A stretch of 12,104 nt of DNA from DAOMFM01 sp035429825 (GTDB lineage: Bacteria > Acidobacteriota > Blastocatellia > UBA7656 > JADIYM01). Numbering within the stretch: position 1 is the stretch's first letter; the number at the start of each line of letters is the position of its first letter. Positions 1 through 6,574 of this stretch are shown here, piece by piece. The notes beneath the pieces were generated by a model that saw only the letters and a list, made by a program, of their open reading frames with translations, was not told the origin of the DNA and ran no database searches. Location of the stretch: positions 1 through 12,104 of the forward strand of contig JBGAKX010000132.1 in assembly GCA_044224215.1 (NCBI GenBank), given 5' to 3'. The position numbers were made by a program, and so were the translations under genes.

Positions 1-78
1 CTATTTTCCCGCACCCCTTCGGGGTGCCTCGACCCCCGGCTATTTTCCCGCACCCCGTCGGGGTGCCTCGGAGCAATG
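1..78. repeat. Two tandem 39-bp units, each with a hairpin
   Basis: A 31-base core starting CTATTTTCCCGCACCCC occurs at 1-31 and again at 40-70, differing by one base in the loop (TTC against GTC). The repeat period is 39. Each core holds a perfect 7-bp stem, GCACCCC/GGGGTGC, at 11-17/21-27 and 50-56/60-66, with a 3-base loop. Neither strand has a T-run after the stem; the TTTT lies before the stem on the plus strand. This is therefore not a textbook intrinsic terminator, although it lies downstream of the minus-strand lipoprotein gene ending at 159. The array may continue beyond the left edge of the window. Confidence 0.85.
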
Positions 79-83
79 AGGGA

Positions 84-123
84 GGCCGCGCATGAACGCA
101 GATCAGGCGGATTTGCGCGGAGA
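84..123. repeat. Degenerate dispersed repeat (ATGAACGCAGAT family), copy 1
   Basis: GGCCGC at 84-89 and ATGAACGCAGAT at 92-103 are followed by imperfect variants (GGCGGAT, GCGCGGA). The same two blocks recur in the same order and orientation at 7056-7075. The stretch is intergenic, between the hairpin array and the end of the lipoprotein gene. The rest of 104-158 holds nothing recognisable. Confidence 0.5.
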
Positions 124-158
124 CGATGGCTGACGGCGGGACCGCTAGCCGTGGTCTC

Positions 159-725
159 CTATGGTTTCAGGGCCTTTCCTACCTTCTTGACCCCAGAGGC
201 GGTCTTCTCGGCCGCGGTCTTCGTGGCGTCGGCCGTCTTCTCGGCCGCGGTCTTCGTCGCGTCGACGGTCGCGTCGGCGGCCTTCTCGGCGCCGCTCGCG
301 ACCACCTTGCCGGTCGTCTTTCCGGCCGAGGCGACCTCGCTACCCGTCCATTCCATTGCGTGTGCGACCGTGTTCTTGTCCTGTGTCTCGACCGTCTTGC
401 CGTCGCGATACTGGATGCGCGCCGTCTCGGTGTCGCCGCTCGTCGTGACCGTCACCTTCTCGACCGGGCCGCTCGGCCAGGTGCGCTCCGTGACGGTCTG
501 GCCGTTTGCATCGACGCGGGTCGTGATGTGCGAGCCGTCGGGGCCGACTTCATCCTTCGGCGCCGGCGTCGCGGTGGCCGGTGAGGCGTTGGTCGCAGCC
601 GTACTTGCGGACGGCGCGGAGGTCGGAGCGGGCTGAGGTGCGGGTTGCTCCGAACTTCCGCACGCGCCACTCATGCCGAGGGCCAGCGCGGCGGCCGTGT
701 AGAGAATCGCACGTTTCATGGTCAT
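159..725 (-). CDS. Putative lipoprotein with LEA-like 11-residue C-terminal repeats
   Basis: A 188-residue protein I do not recognise by name. Residues 1-22 look like a lipoprotein signal: M-T-M-K-R, a hydrophobic stretch, then SGAC with Cys22. The -3 residue is Ser rather than Leu, so the lipobox is imperfect and simple export by signal peptidase I is possible. Residues 24-57 are a Pro/Ala/Ser/Thr linker. Residues 58-128 look beta-rich (alternating Thr/Val, DGSHITTRVDANGQ, RIQYRDGK). Residues 134-188 are Ala/Lys/Thr/Glu-rich and probably helical, with two 11-residue units ATKTAAEKTAD/S at 156-166 and 167-177, like LEA group-3 or apolipoprotein-type amphipathic helices. The ATG at 723-725 is chosen because AGGAGGT (733-739) sits 7 bases upstream. 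A surface or periplasmic stress or envelope role is inference only. Confidence 0.85.
   Translation of the reverse strand: MTMKRAILYTAAALALGMSGACGSSEQPAPQPAPTSAPSASTAATNASPATATPAPKDEVGPDGSHITTRVDANGQTVTERTWPSGPVEKVTVTTSGDTETARIQYRDGKTVETQDKNTVAHAMEWTGSEVASAGKTTGKVVASGAEKAADATVDATKTAAEKTADATKTAAEKTASGVKKVGKALKP
202..267. repeat. 33-bp tandem duplication inside the lipoprotein gene
   Basis: Two adjacent 33-base units, 202-234 and 235-267, are nearly identical; both begin GTCTTCTCGGCCGCGGTCTT. They differ at only a few positions near the end. The unit is exactly 11 codons, so the frame is kept and the duplication encodes the two ATKTAAEKTA repeats. Copy number could change by slippage without breaking the frame. 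Confidence 0.9.
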
Positions 726-732
726 CTGTTCT

Positions 733-739
733 ACCTCCT
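733..739 (-). promoter_or_regulatory. Strong ribosome binding site of the LEA-like lipoprotein
   Basis: On the minus strand this reads AGGAGGT, 7 bases before the ATG at 725. It decides for that start over the in-frame ATG two codons later, which would lie 13 bases away. Confidence 0.85.
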
Positions 740-754
740 CATGCCTGGCTGCGC

Positions 755-783
755 GTTATGTCAGCGCAGCGCTCGAAGGCCAA
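755..783 (-). promoter_or_regulatory. Candidate promoter of the lipoprotein gene
   Basis: On the minus strand TTGGCC (778-783) and CATAAC (755-760) are 17 bases apart, each matching the sigma-70 consensus at 4 of 6 positions. An alternative reading is an ECF-type pair, GGAAC (785-789) with CGCTGA (761-766). A 7-bp inverted repeat, GCTGCGC/GCGCAGC (748-754/764-770), overlaps the -10 box and could be an operator. No choice between these is possible from sequence alone. Confidence 0.35.
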
Positions 784-789
784 CGTTCC

Positions 790-815
790 AAAAAAACCGG
801 ACTCGTCGCCAAGTC
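790..815 (-). terminator. Weak candidate terminator after sua5
   Basis: On the minus strand GACTT, a 6-base loop, then GAGTC (stem arms 811-815 and 800-804, with a closing T-G wobble) is followed by three bases and a run of seven Ts (790-796). The stem is short for an intrinsic terminator. The T-run and the position, between the sua5 stop and the next promoter candidate, fit the role. Confidence 0.35.
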
Positions 816-881
816 TTCCAGAGCAGGGCGCTCGTGCGCAATGCACCGAGACCCACGTCTTGAATGGCCGAATGATGCCAA

Positions 882-1826
882 TCAGCGGTCGGACGCGCGG
901 CGGATACGATCCATCAGCGCCAGACCGATGCCAACCGGCGCGACCTCCTGGCAGTAGACCACCTCGACACCCGCCGCATCGCACGCCCTGAAGAACGCAA
1001 ACAACGCACGCGCATACTCGTCCACCGAAGCGCACTCGCGCACCAGCGCAAACGCCGCCATCGGCCGCTCCAACCCGATCCACGCCGCGTGCTCGCCGCC
1101 CGGCGCCGCGAGCGCCGTCGCGGCCACCTCCACCCGAGCCCGCGGCGCGTAGTGCTTGTACCGTGTGCCGGGGCTCCGCATCTCGCCTTCGCCCGTGTCG
1201 TCGATCCCGAGCCGCGTCGACGGAACCACCTCCTGCAACCGTTCCAGCGACACCGCCCCCGCGCGCAACACCACCGGATCGTCGCCCGTGCAATCGACCA
1301 CCGTCGACTCCAGCCCCACCTCGGTCTGATCGCCCTCCAGCACGCACGCGATCCGCCCGTCGAGATCCTCGAGCACCGCCGCCGCCGTCGTCGGGCTCGG
1401 CCGCCCCGACCGGTTCGCCGAAGGCGCCGCCACCGGCGTCCCGCACGCCGACAGAAACTCGTGCGCAAGTGCGTGTCCCGGCATCCGGACGCCGATCGTG
1501 TCGAGCCCCGCCGTCGCTATGCCCGGCACCGTGTCGCGCTTTGGCAGCACCACCGTCAGCGGGCCCGGAAAGAACACGTCCACGAACCACGACGCCGCAG
1601 GCGGAACCGACCGCGCGACCAGCAGCAACTGCCGTGGATCGGAAATGTGCGCGATCAGCGGGTTGTCGGCCGGCCGGCCTTTCGCCTCGAAGATCTTCGC
1701 GAGCGCGCCCTCGTCGAACAGGTTCGCGCCCAGCCCGTACACCGTCTCGGTCGGGAACGCCACCAGCTCGCCGCGCCGGATGAACTCGGCAGCTTCCTCA
1801 ACCGATCGCGTGACGACGGTCTTCAC
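882..1826 (-). CDS. sua5: L-threonylcarbamoyladenylate synthase (Sua5 type)
   Basis: This enzyme makes threonylcarbamoyl-AMP from threonine, bicarbonate and ATP, the first step of the universal t6A37 tRNA modification; it acts in the cytoplasm. The 314-residue protein is the long Sua5 form. The YrdC-like domain covers about residues 10-200, with PTETVYGLG (25-33), KGRPADNPLI (49-58), PGPLTVVL (87-94), VRMPGH (113-118), APSANRSG (134-141) and GLESTVVD (171-178). The linker motif SPGTRYKHYAP (218-228) leads into the C-terminal Sua5 domain that short TsaC proteins lack. The start is GTG (1824-1826). It overlaps the stop of the upstream gene in a GTGA, so translation is probably coupled and no separate promoter is expected. 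It is the last gene of a three-gene operon. Confidence 0.96.
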   Translation of the reverse strand: MKTVVTRSVEEAAEFIRRGELVAFPTETVYGLGANLFDEGALAKIFEAKGRPADNPLIAHISDPRQLLLVARSVPPAASWFVDVFFPGPLTVVLPKRDTVPGIATAGLDTIGVRMPGHALAHEFLSACGTPVAAPSANRSGRPSPTTAAAVLEDLDGRIACVLEGDQTEVGLESTVVDCTGDDPVVLRAGAVSLERLQEVVPSTRLGIDDTGEGEMRSPGTRYKHYAPRARVEVAATALAAPGGEHAAWIGLERPMAAFALVRECASVDEYARALFAFFRACDAAGVEVVYCQEVAPVGIGLALMDRIRRASDR

Positions 1827-2431
1827 GACCCCACCACGGCGCGGATCTTCTCGAGCGCAGCCCCGATCGCCGTCCGCACCGCGTCGTCGAATTCAACCGT
1901 CCAGCGCCCGCCGGTCTTCCGCGTGTCCGCGACCGCAACCGCCACGACGAGCGCCTTCTCGACTCGGAGCATCTCGCGCGCCGACTCAGCCACGCGACCG
2001 AGCGCAGCGACCGACACGTCGCGCGCGGTCACGATCACCGCCACCGACTGCAGCGCGCCCGCCATCACGAATGCCTCGACGTCGCCCGCCGCCGCGCGCG
2101 TCACGAACGCCGCGCGCACCGGGATCGCCGCGTCCAGACCGATCACCACCGGCGGCCAGCCGGAACCGATGTCGAGATCCGCGCTGCGCTCGAACGCCAT
2201 CGTCAGCGCCGCGTCATACGTTGCGCCGAGCGACGACACCGCCGAGATCATCACTGGCCCGGACATCGTCTCGAACTCGTCGATCACCTGCACGCCGGTC
2301 AGCTCGGCGCCGTCGCCGGCGTACGCGATCCGGTACAGCTCGAGCTTTGCCGTCTCCTCGCCGCGCGGAAAGATCCCGGCGCCAACCGGCTGGCCTTCTT
2401 GGCCGAGAATGTCGCGCACCGTCGCGCTCAT
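1823..2431 (-). CDS. Conserved-looking protein of unknown function (202 aa)
   Basis: I do not recognise this family. The ATG at 2429-2431 overlaps the stop of the peptidase gene in an ATGA, and the stop at 1823-1825 overlaps the sua5 start in a GTGA. Both ends are thus fixed by coupling, and the open frame running further upstream to 3079 is only a shadow. The protein starts MSATVRDILGQ. It has a Gly-rich early part (GAGIFPRGEE), then alternating hydrophobic and small residues that suggest an alpha/beta fold (VVIGLDAAIPVRAAFVTRAAAG, then AFVMAGALQSVAVIVT in the middle), and an amphipathic C-terminal helix (TAIGAALEKIRAV). No signal peptide or clear membrane segment was seen. It is probably cytoplasmic. 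Its place between an exported peptidase and a tRNA modification enzyme does not point to one pathway. Confidence 0.85.
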   Translation of the reverse strand: MSATVRDILGQEGQPVGAGIFPRGEETAKLELYRIAYAGDGAELTGVQVIDEFETMSGPVMISAVSSLGATYDAALTMAFERSADLDIGSGWPPVVIGLDAAIPVRAAFVTRAAAGDVEAFVMAGALQSVAVIVTARDVSVAALGRVAESAREMLRVEKALVVAVAVADTRKTGGRWTVEFDDAVRTAIGAALEKIRAVVGS

Positions 2432-3528
2432 CGGATCACTCCGCGCGCCTTGAGCAGCCCGACGACGCGGTCGAGCGGGAGCCCCGGGCAGAGCGCTCCG
2501 TCGAGCCCAATCACATCGACGCCCATCGCGAGCGCGTTCAGCACGGCCTCCTCGGTCGATTCGACGACCGCCTGGTAGAGCGGCGTCACCTTCTCGTCTT
2601 CGAGGGGCACCGCGCCGACGGGAGCCGTCGAAAATGCCAGCATCAGGTCGCCCGATGACGTGTTCGCGGTCGAGCCGGTTCGCGCAAGCCCCATCGACAT
2701 CCGCAGCGCGAGCCGTTCGAGCTGTCGCGACGTGAGCGGCGCGTCGGTGGCCGCGACCATCACGATGGAGCTTGCCGGACGGGCGCGCTCCTGTGGGTAG
2801 GTCTTGAGGAGCGAGCCAATGGGAACTCCCGCGATCAGCAGCTGTTCGCGCGCGCCGTGGTTTGCGTTGACGATCACGCCGACCGTGTAGCCACCATGCG
2901 CCTTGGACACCACGCGCGACGACGTGCCGATCCCGCCCTTGAAGCCGTACGACGTCATGCCGGCGCCTCCGCCGACACCGCCTTCGGCGACGGGGCCAGG
3001 CCGGGCGGAGCGGAGCGTCTCGCGGACGTTTTCGGGGGTGAGGTGGCGGCCGCGGATGTCTCCCAGCGCGTCCCAGCATTCGGCGACGACCGGCGTCGGA
3101 GGGATGTCGTTGCCGCGGATGGGGAAGACCGTCTCGAGCGCGGCCTGGTAGACGATGCCGATGTTGCCGGTGCCGGTCAGCAGCACGGGGGCGTCGAGCT
3201 GGCCGGTGCGGCGGATCGCCATCACACCGGTCATCTCGCCGTTGCCGTTCAGGATGGCGGCGCCGGCGGTGACGGGCGCGGATGCGAGGGTTCCGCGGGG
3301 GAGGATCGCGGTGACGCCGGTGCGGATCTTCTTGGAGTCGTCGACGAGCGTGACCTGGCCGACGGTGATGCCGGCGACGTCGGTGATCGCTCCCGATGCG
3401 CCCGTCGGAAGAAGGCCCAACTGCAACCCGAATTCGCGCAGGCGCTTGCGGGAAGGGGAGGCGGAAAGAGCAAATGGCGCAATGGCAGCGGCTTTCAGAA
3501 GGTCACGGCGATGGACTGTCCTGGGCAT
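2428..3528 (-). CDS. P1 family (DmpA/S58) N-terminal-nucleophile peptidase, Tat-exported
   Basis: Members of this family are aminopeptidases or amidases, for example DmpA on L-amino-acid amides and BapA on beta-peptides. They mature by self-cleavage into alpha and beta chains. The 366-residue protein begins with a twin-arginine signal, HRRDLLKAAAIAPFALSAS (6-24), so the product is probably periplasmic. Family blocks are NGNGEMTG (94-101), EGGVGGGAGM (182-191), FKGGIGTSSR (196-205), VNANHG (220-225) and SIVMVAATDAPL (254-265). From memory of DmpA (Asn218, Ser250, Ser288, Glu290), a constant +4 offset gives Asn222, nucleophile Ser254, Ser292 and Asp294. The acidic residue would be Asp instead of Glu, and the residue before the nucleophile Ser instead of Gly. 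No clear Shine-Dalgarno precedes the ATG (3526-3528). First gene of the coupled operon. Confidence 0.93.
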   Translation of the reverse strand: MPRTVHRRDLLKAAAIAPFALSASPSRKRLREFGLQLGLLPTGASGAITDVAGITVGQVTLVDDSKKIRTGVTAILPRGTLASAPVTAGAAILNGNGEMTGVMAIRRTGQLDAPVLLTGTGNIGIVYQAALETVFPIRGNDIPPTPVVAECWDALGDIRGRHLTPENVRETLRSARPGPVAEGGVGGGAGMTSYGFKGGIGTSSRVVSKAHGGYTVGVIVNANHGAREQLLIAGVPIGSLLKTYPQERARPASSIVMVAATDAPLTSRQLERLALRMSMGLARTGSTANTSSGDLMLAFSTAPVGAVPLEDEKVTPLYQAVVESTEEAVLNALAMGVDVIGLDGALCPGLPLDRVVGLLKARGVIR

Positions 3529-3549
3529 GCAAGGCTACTGGGCAGCATT

Positions 3550-3629
3550 TTCACGCAAAGACGCAAAGACGCAAAGGCGCCAAGTCATACAAACTTGGCG
3601 CCCTTGTTTCCTTTGCGTCTTTGCGTGAA
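3550..3629. repeat. 80-bp inverted repeat built from ACGCAAAG units
   Basis: Outer arms of 19 bases pair perfectly (3550-3568 with 3611-3629). Inner arms GGCGCCAAG/CTTGGCGCC (3576-3584/3594-3602) enclose a 9-base loop. The left arm holds three tandem copies of the 8-mer ACGCAAAG (3553-3576) and the right arm two inverted copies (3611-3626). It fills the gap between the tal-pgi stop and the peptidase start, both on the minus strand. There is no T-run after it. It could form a long RNA hairpin that ends or stabilises the tal-pgi message. Related 8-mers occur at 12065-12088. Confidence 0.9.
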
Positions 3630-3639
3630 CTTCCCCCGG

Positions 3640-6501
3640 CTACCCAGCAGCAGCCGAACCCTTCACCGCGTCATCCACCAGCGCCTTCAACCGGTCGAGA
3701 CCCGCCGCGACATCCTTGCCCAAATGCACACGGATCGCCCGCCGCTTCCGCGACGCCAGCGACTCGAAATCGCCGCGCGACTGCGCCTCCTTCAACGCCG
3801 AGAACCCGTACTTCTCACCCGGGATCGGAATGTCCGCGGCATCGTCGCACGTCAGCTGGATGAACACACCCGTCGCAGGACCGCCCTTGTGGAGCTGCCC
3901 GGTCGAATGCAGGAACCGGGGCCCATACCCGGTCGTCGTCGCCACCTTGAAGTGGTCGCGGATCGCCGTCCGCATCGACTGCAGCACCGCGTCGTGCGCC
4001 GGCGTCTCCTCGATGTACTGCGTGATCGCGACATAGTCGCCGCGCTTGACCGACGCGAGGTGCGCAGAGATGACCTCGCCAATCGTCTTGCCAGACACCG
4101 AAGAACCCGGATAGCTGTACACCGCCAGATCGCCCTCAGTCGCGATCGGCGTCTCGTCGGCAAACTTGCCGTTCTTGGCAAAATCGCCGAGCAGACGCAC
4201 CGTGTTGTCCTTGGACTCCTGCACGTTCGGCTGATCGAACGAATCGATCCCGATCAGCGCGCCCGACAGGCCCACAGCGAACTCCCAGAGGAAGAACTCG
4301 ACGCCAAGACCCAACGGCGTCGACAGCAGGTGATGCACGACCGGATGGCCGGCGGCCTCGAGCGCCGCGAGTTTTGCCGTCGTGTCCGCATCGTCCGTGC
4401 CCTCGACGCTGATGTGCGCAAACACGCGGTCATTGCCATAGGCCTCGGGCGCGCCGAGCGGCTCGCCCGCTACGGGGATGATCCCCTTGCCCTCCTTGCC
4501 CGTGCTCTCGGCGATCAACTGCTCGATCCACAGCCCGAGCGAGTCGATCGGCGCAGGCGTCACGAACGTCACCTTGTCGCGCCCCTCGACCGCGAGCCGG
4601 CCGAGAATCGCGCCAAGCCGCGCGCCGGGGTTGTCGATCGTAGGAACAGACGAGCTGCACGCATGCACCGCGTGCATCGCGCGATCCACGAGCCTCGTGA
4701 CATCGATTCCGGCAACGGCAGCCGGGACCATGCCAAAGAACGACAGCGCCGAGTACCGCCCGCCGATGTCGGCCGGATTGACGAACGTCCGCCGGAACCC
4801 GTCGCTCGCCGCTTCCGCGCCGAGCTTCGTGTTCGGATCCGTGATCGCGATGAAGTTCTTGCCGGCGTCGCCCTTCAGCGACTTCACGCGATCGTAGAAG
4901 TAATGATGGAAGACACGCGGCTCGGTCGTTCCGCCCGACTTGGACGACACGATGAACAGCGTCTTCCCAAGGTCGATCCTGCCCTCGAGCGACTTCACGG
5001 CCGCCGGGACCGTCGAATCGAGCACGTGCAGCGTCGGGAAGCCCTTCTGCGGTCCAAACGTGCGTCGCAGCACCTCCGGACAAAGGCTCGACCCGCCCAT
5101 GCCGAGGACGACGACGTGCGTGAACCCGTCCGCCTTGATCCGCTCCGCAAACGCCACCAGATCCGCGGTGTTCTCGTCGAGCATCTGCACGACGTTCAGC
5201 CAGCCGAGCGCGTTCTTGATGATCTTCTGGTGCGCGTCGTCGGTCTTCCAGACGGTCGGGTCGGCGTTCCACATCCGCTGGACCCACCTGGCCGAATCCA
5301 TCTCGGCGAGCGACTCGTCGACGACCTTCTGGTAGCCGCCGAGATTGGCGGTCTGGCGGTCGAGGATCATGCGGATCGCGTCGCCGCGCCGCTGCTCGAT
5401 GACGCTCATCAGGCCGTCAAAGCTCGTCATGAACGACGCGACCGCGTCGTCCTGGAGCTTCTGCGTGACTTCGTCGAGGCTGATGCCGACTTCGCCGAGC
5501 GTCTTGACGAGCGCATGCGCCTCGTCAAAGCCCTTCGACAGCGTGATCCCCGGCGTCGCGTGGTCGCGCGCGCAGGCGTACGTTGCCGGCGGCACGGTGT
5601 TGACCGTCTCGTCGCCGATCAGCTCGTTGATGTAGATGACGTCCGAGTACTCGGGATTCTTGGTCCCCGTCGATGCCCACAGCTGTCGCTGCGGCAGCGC
5701 GCCGGCGGCCTTCATTGCCGCGAACCGGTCACCGTGGAACAGCTCGAGGTAGCGTTCGTGCGCGATCTTTGCGTTCGCGATCGCAATCTTTCCGACGAGC
5801 GACTGCAGCTTTGCCGTCTCTGCAGCGTCCGTCGACCGGCGGATCTTCAGGCCAAGCTCGTTGTCAATGTGCGAATCGATGCGGCTGACAAAGAAGCTCG
5901 CGACCGATCCGATCCGCTCGACCGACTTGCCGGCCGCGTGGCGTTTCTCGAGGCCGCGAATGTAGGCTTCGGCCACGTCGTCGTAGCACTGTTTGGAGAA
6001 GATCAGCGTGACGTTGATGTTCACGCCTTCCGAGATCAGGTGCTCGATGGCGGGCAGGCCTTCCGTGCACGCCGGCACCTTGATCATGACGTTCTTGCGG
6101 TTGAGCGCGCCGAACAGTTTGAGCGCGTCGCGGATCGTACCTTCGGTGTCGTGGGCGAGCTTGGGGCTCACCTCGAGCGAGACGTATCCGTCGACGCCCT
6201 TCGTCCGCTCCCAGATCGGTTTCAGGATGTCGGCCGCGTTGCCGATGTCCTCGAGCACGAGGTTCTCGTAGATCTCGTCGACCGATTTGTTCTGCTCGAC
6301 GAGCCCGGCGATGGCCGTGTTGTAGTCGGTGCTGCCGCCGATCGATTTTTCAAAGATGGTCGGGTTCGACGTGACGCCGCGCAGGTCGTCCTCGTCGATC
6401 ATCCGCTGCAGTTCGCCGCTCGTCATGAGCGCGCGCCGCACCTGGTCGAACCAGATGCTCTGGCCAAGTTTGGCTATCTCGCGAATCGGATTGGTGCTCA
6501 T
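3640..6501 (-). CDS. tal-pgi: Bifunctional transaldolase / glucose-6-phosphate isomerase
   Basis: A cytoplasmic fusion that joins two sugar-phosphate steps: transfer of a dihydroxyacetone unit in the pentose phosphate pathway, and glucose-6-phosphate to fructose-6-phosphate isomerisation. Of 953 residues, about 1-375 are transaldolase: GVTSNPTIF (42-50), YVSLEVSP (106-113), MIKVPA with the likely Schiff-base Lys141, SRIDSHID (206-213) and WASTGTKNP (275-283). From about 385 on is the PGI part with SIS folds: LGMGGSSLCPEVLR (466-479), SSKSGGTTEP (519-528), GGRYSALS (580-587) and WIEQLIAESTGKEGKG (658-673). The order and size match tal-pgi fusions known from several phyla. AAGGAG (6508-6513) lies 6 bases before the ATG (6499-6501). 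rpiB is 73 bases upstream on the same strand, so the two probably share a message. Confidence 0.97.
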   Translation of the reverse strand: MSTNPIREIAKLGQSIWFDQVRRALMTSGELQRMIDEDDLRGVTSNPTIFEKSIGGSTDYNTAIAGLVEQNKSVDEIYENLVLEDIGNAADILKPIWERTKGVDGYVSLEVSPKLAHDTEGTIRDALKLFGALNRKNVMIKVPACTEGLPAIEHLISEGVNINVTLIFSKQCYDDVAEAYIRGLEKRHAAGKSVERIGSVASFFVSRIDSHIDNELGLKIRRSTDAAETAKLQSLVGKIAIANAKIAHERYLELFHGDRFAAMKAAGALPQRQLWASTGTKNPEYSDVIYINELIGDETVNTVPPATYACARDHATPGITLSKGFDEAHALVKTLGEVGISLDEVTQKLQDDAVASFMTSFDGLMSVIEQRRGDAIRMILDRQTANLGGYQKVVDESLAEMDSARWVQRMWNADPTVWKTDDAHQKIIKNALGWLNVVQMLDENTADLVAFAERIKADGFTHVVVLGMGGSSLCPEVLRRTFGPQKGFPTLHVLDSTVPAAVKSLEGRIDLGKTLFIVSSKSGGTTEPRVFHHYFYDRVKSLKGDAGKNFIAITDPNTKLGAEAASDGFRRTFVNPADIGGRYSALSFFGMVPAAVAGIDVTRLVDRAMHAVHACSSSVPTIDNPGARLGAILGRLAVEGRDKVTFVTPAPIDSLGLWIEQLIAESTGKEGKGIIPVAGEPLGAPEAYGNDRVFAHISVEGTDDADTTAKLAALEAAGHPVVHHLLSTPLGLGVEFFLWEFAVGLSGALIGIDSFDQPNVQESKDNTVRLLGDFAKNGKFADETPIATEGDLAVYSYPGSSVSGKTIGEVISAHLASVKRGDYVAITQYIEETPAHDAVLQSMRTAIRDHFKVATTTGYGPRFLHSTGQLHKGGPATGVFIQLTCDDAADIPIPGEKYGFSALKEAQSRGDFESLASRKRRAIRVHLGKDVAAGLDRLKALVDDAVKGSAAAG

Positions 6502-6507
6502 TGCTAT

Positions 6508-6513
6508 CTCCTT
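6508..6513 (-). promoter_or_regulatory. Ribosome binding site of tal-pgi
   Basis: The minus strand reads AAGGAG with a 6-base spacer to the ATG at 6501. This supports the chosen start and independent ribosome entry after rpiB. Confidence 0.8.
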
Positions 6514-6534
6514 AGCTACGCGACACGGTCGATT

Positions 6535-6561
6535 GACCGGGCGCTACCGCACCCGGCTCTG
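6535..6561. repeat. REP-like dispersed repeat, copy between rpiB and tal-pgi
   Basis: All 27 bases are the exact reverse complement of 9887-9913, about 3.3 kb away. The element sits in the 73-base gap between the rpiB stop and the tal-pgi ribosome binding site. Its core has arms CCGGGTGC and GCGCCCGG around a 4-base loop when read on the minus strand. In the rpiB-tal-pgi message it would therefore be transcribed in the hairpin-favouring orientation, with one G-U pair. Confidence 0.9.
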
Positions 6562-6574
6562 TTGTCCGTTGTTG

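Noticed and set aside
1..78. Pair of intrinsic terminators
   Set aside because: The stems are good, but no T-run follows them on either strand.
1089..2453. Long plus-strand open frame opposite sua5 and the 202-residue gene
   Set aside because: The product is Arg-rich and low in complexity, as expected of a GC-rich shadow. The minus-strand genes have family motifs and coupled starts and stops.
2432..3079. N-terminal extension of the 202-residue protein frame
   Set aside because: This part is a shadow of the peptidase gene. The ATGA overlap at 2428-2431 gives a natural start.
3550..3629. Insertion sequence or MITE
   Set aside because: No transposase and no target-site duplication is visible around the arms, and the arms consist of simple 8-mers. 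It is kept as a repeat only.
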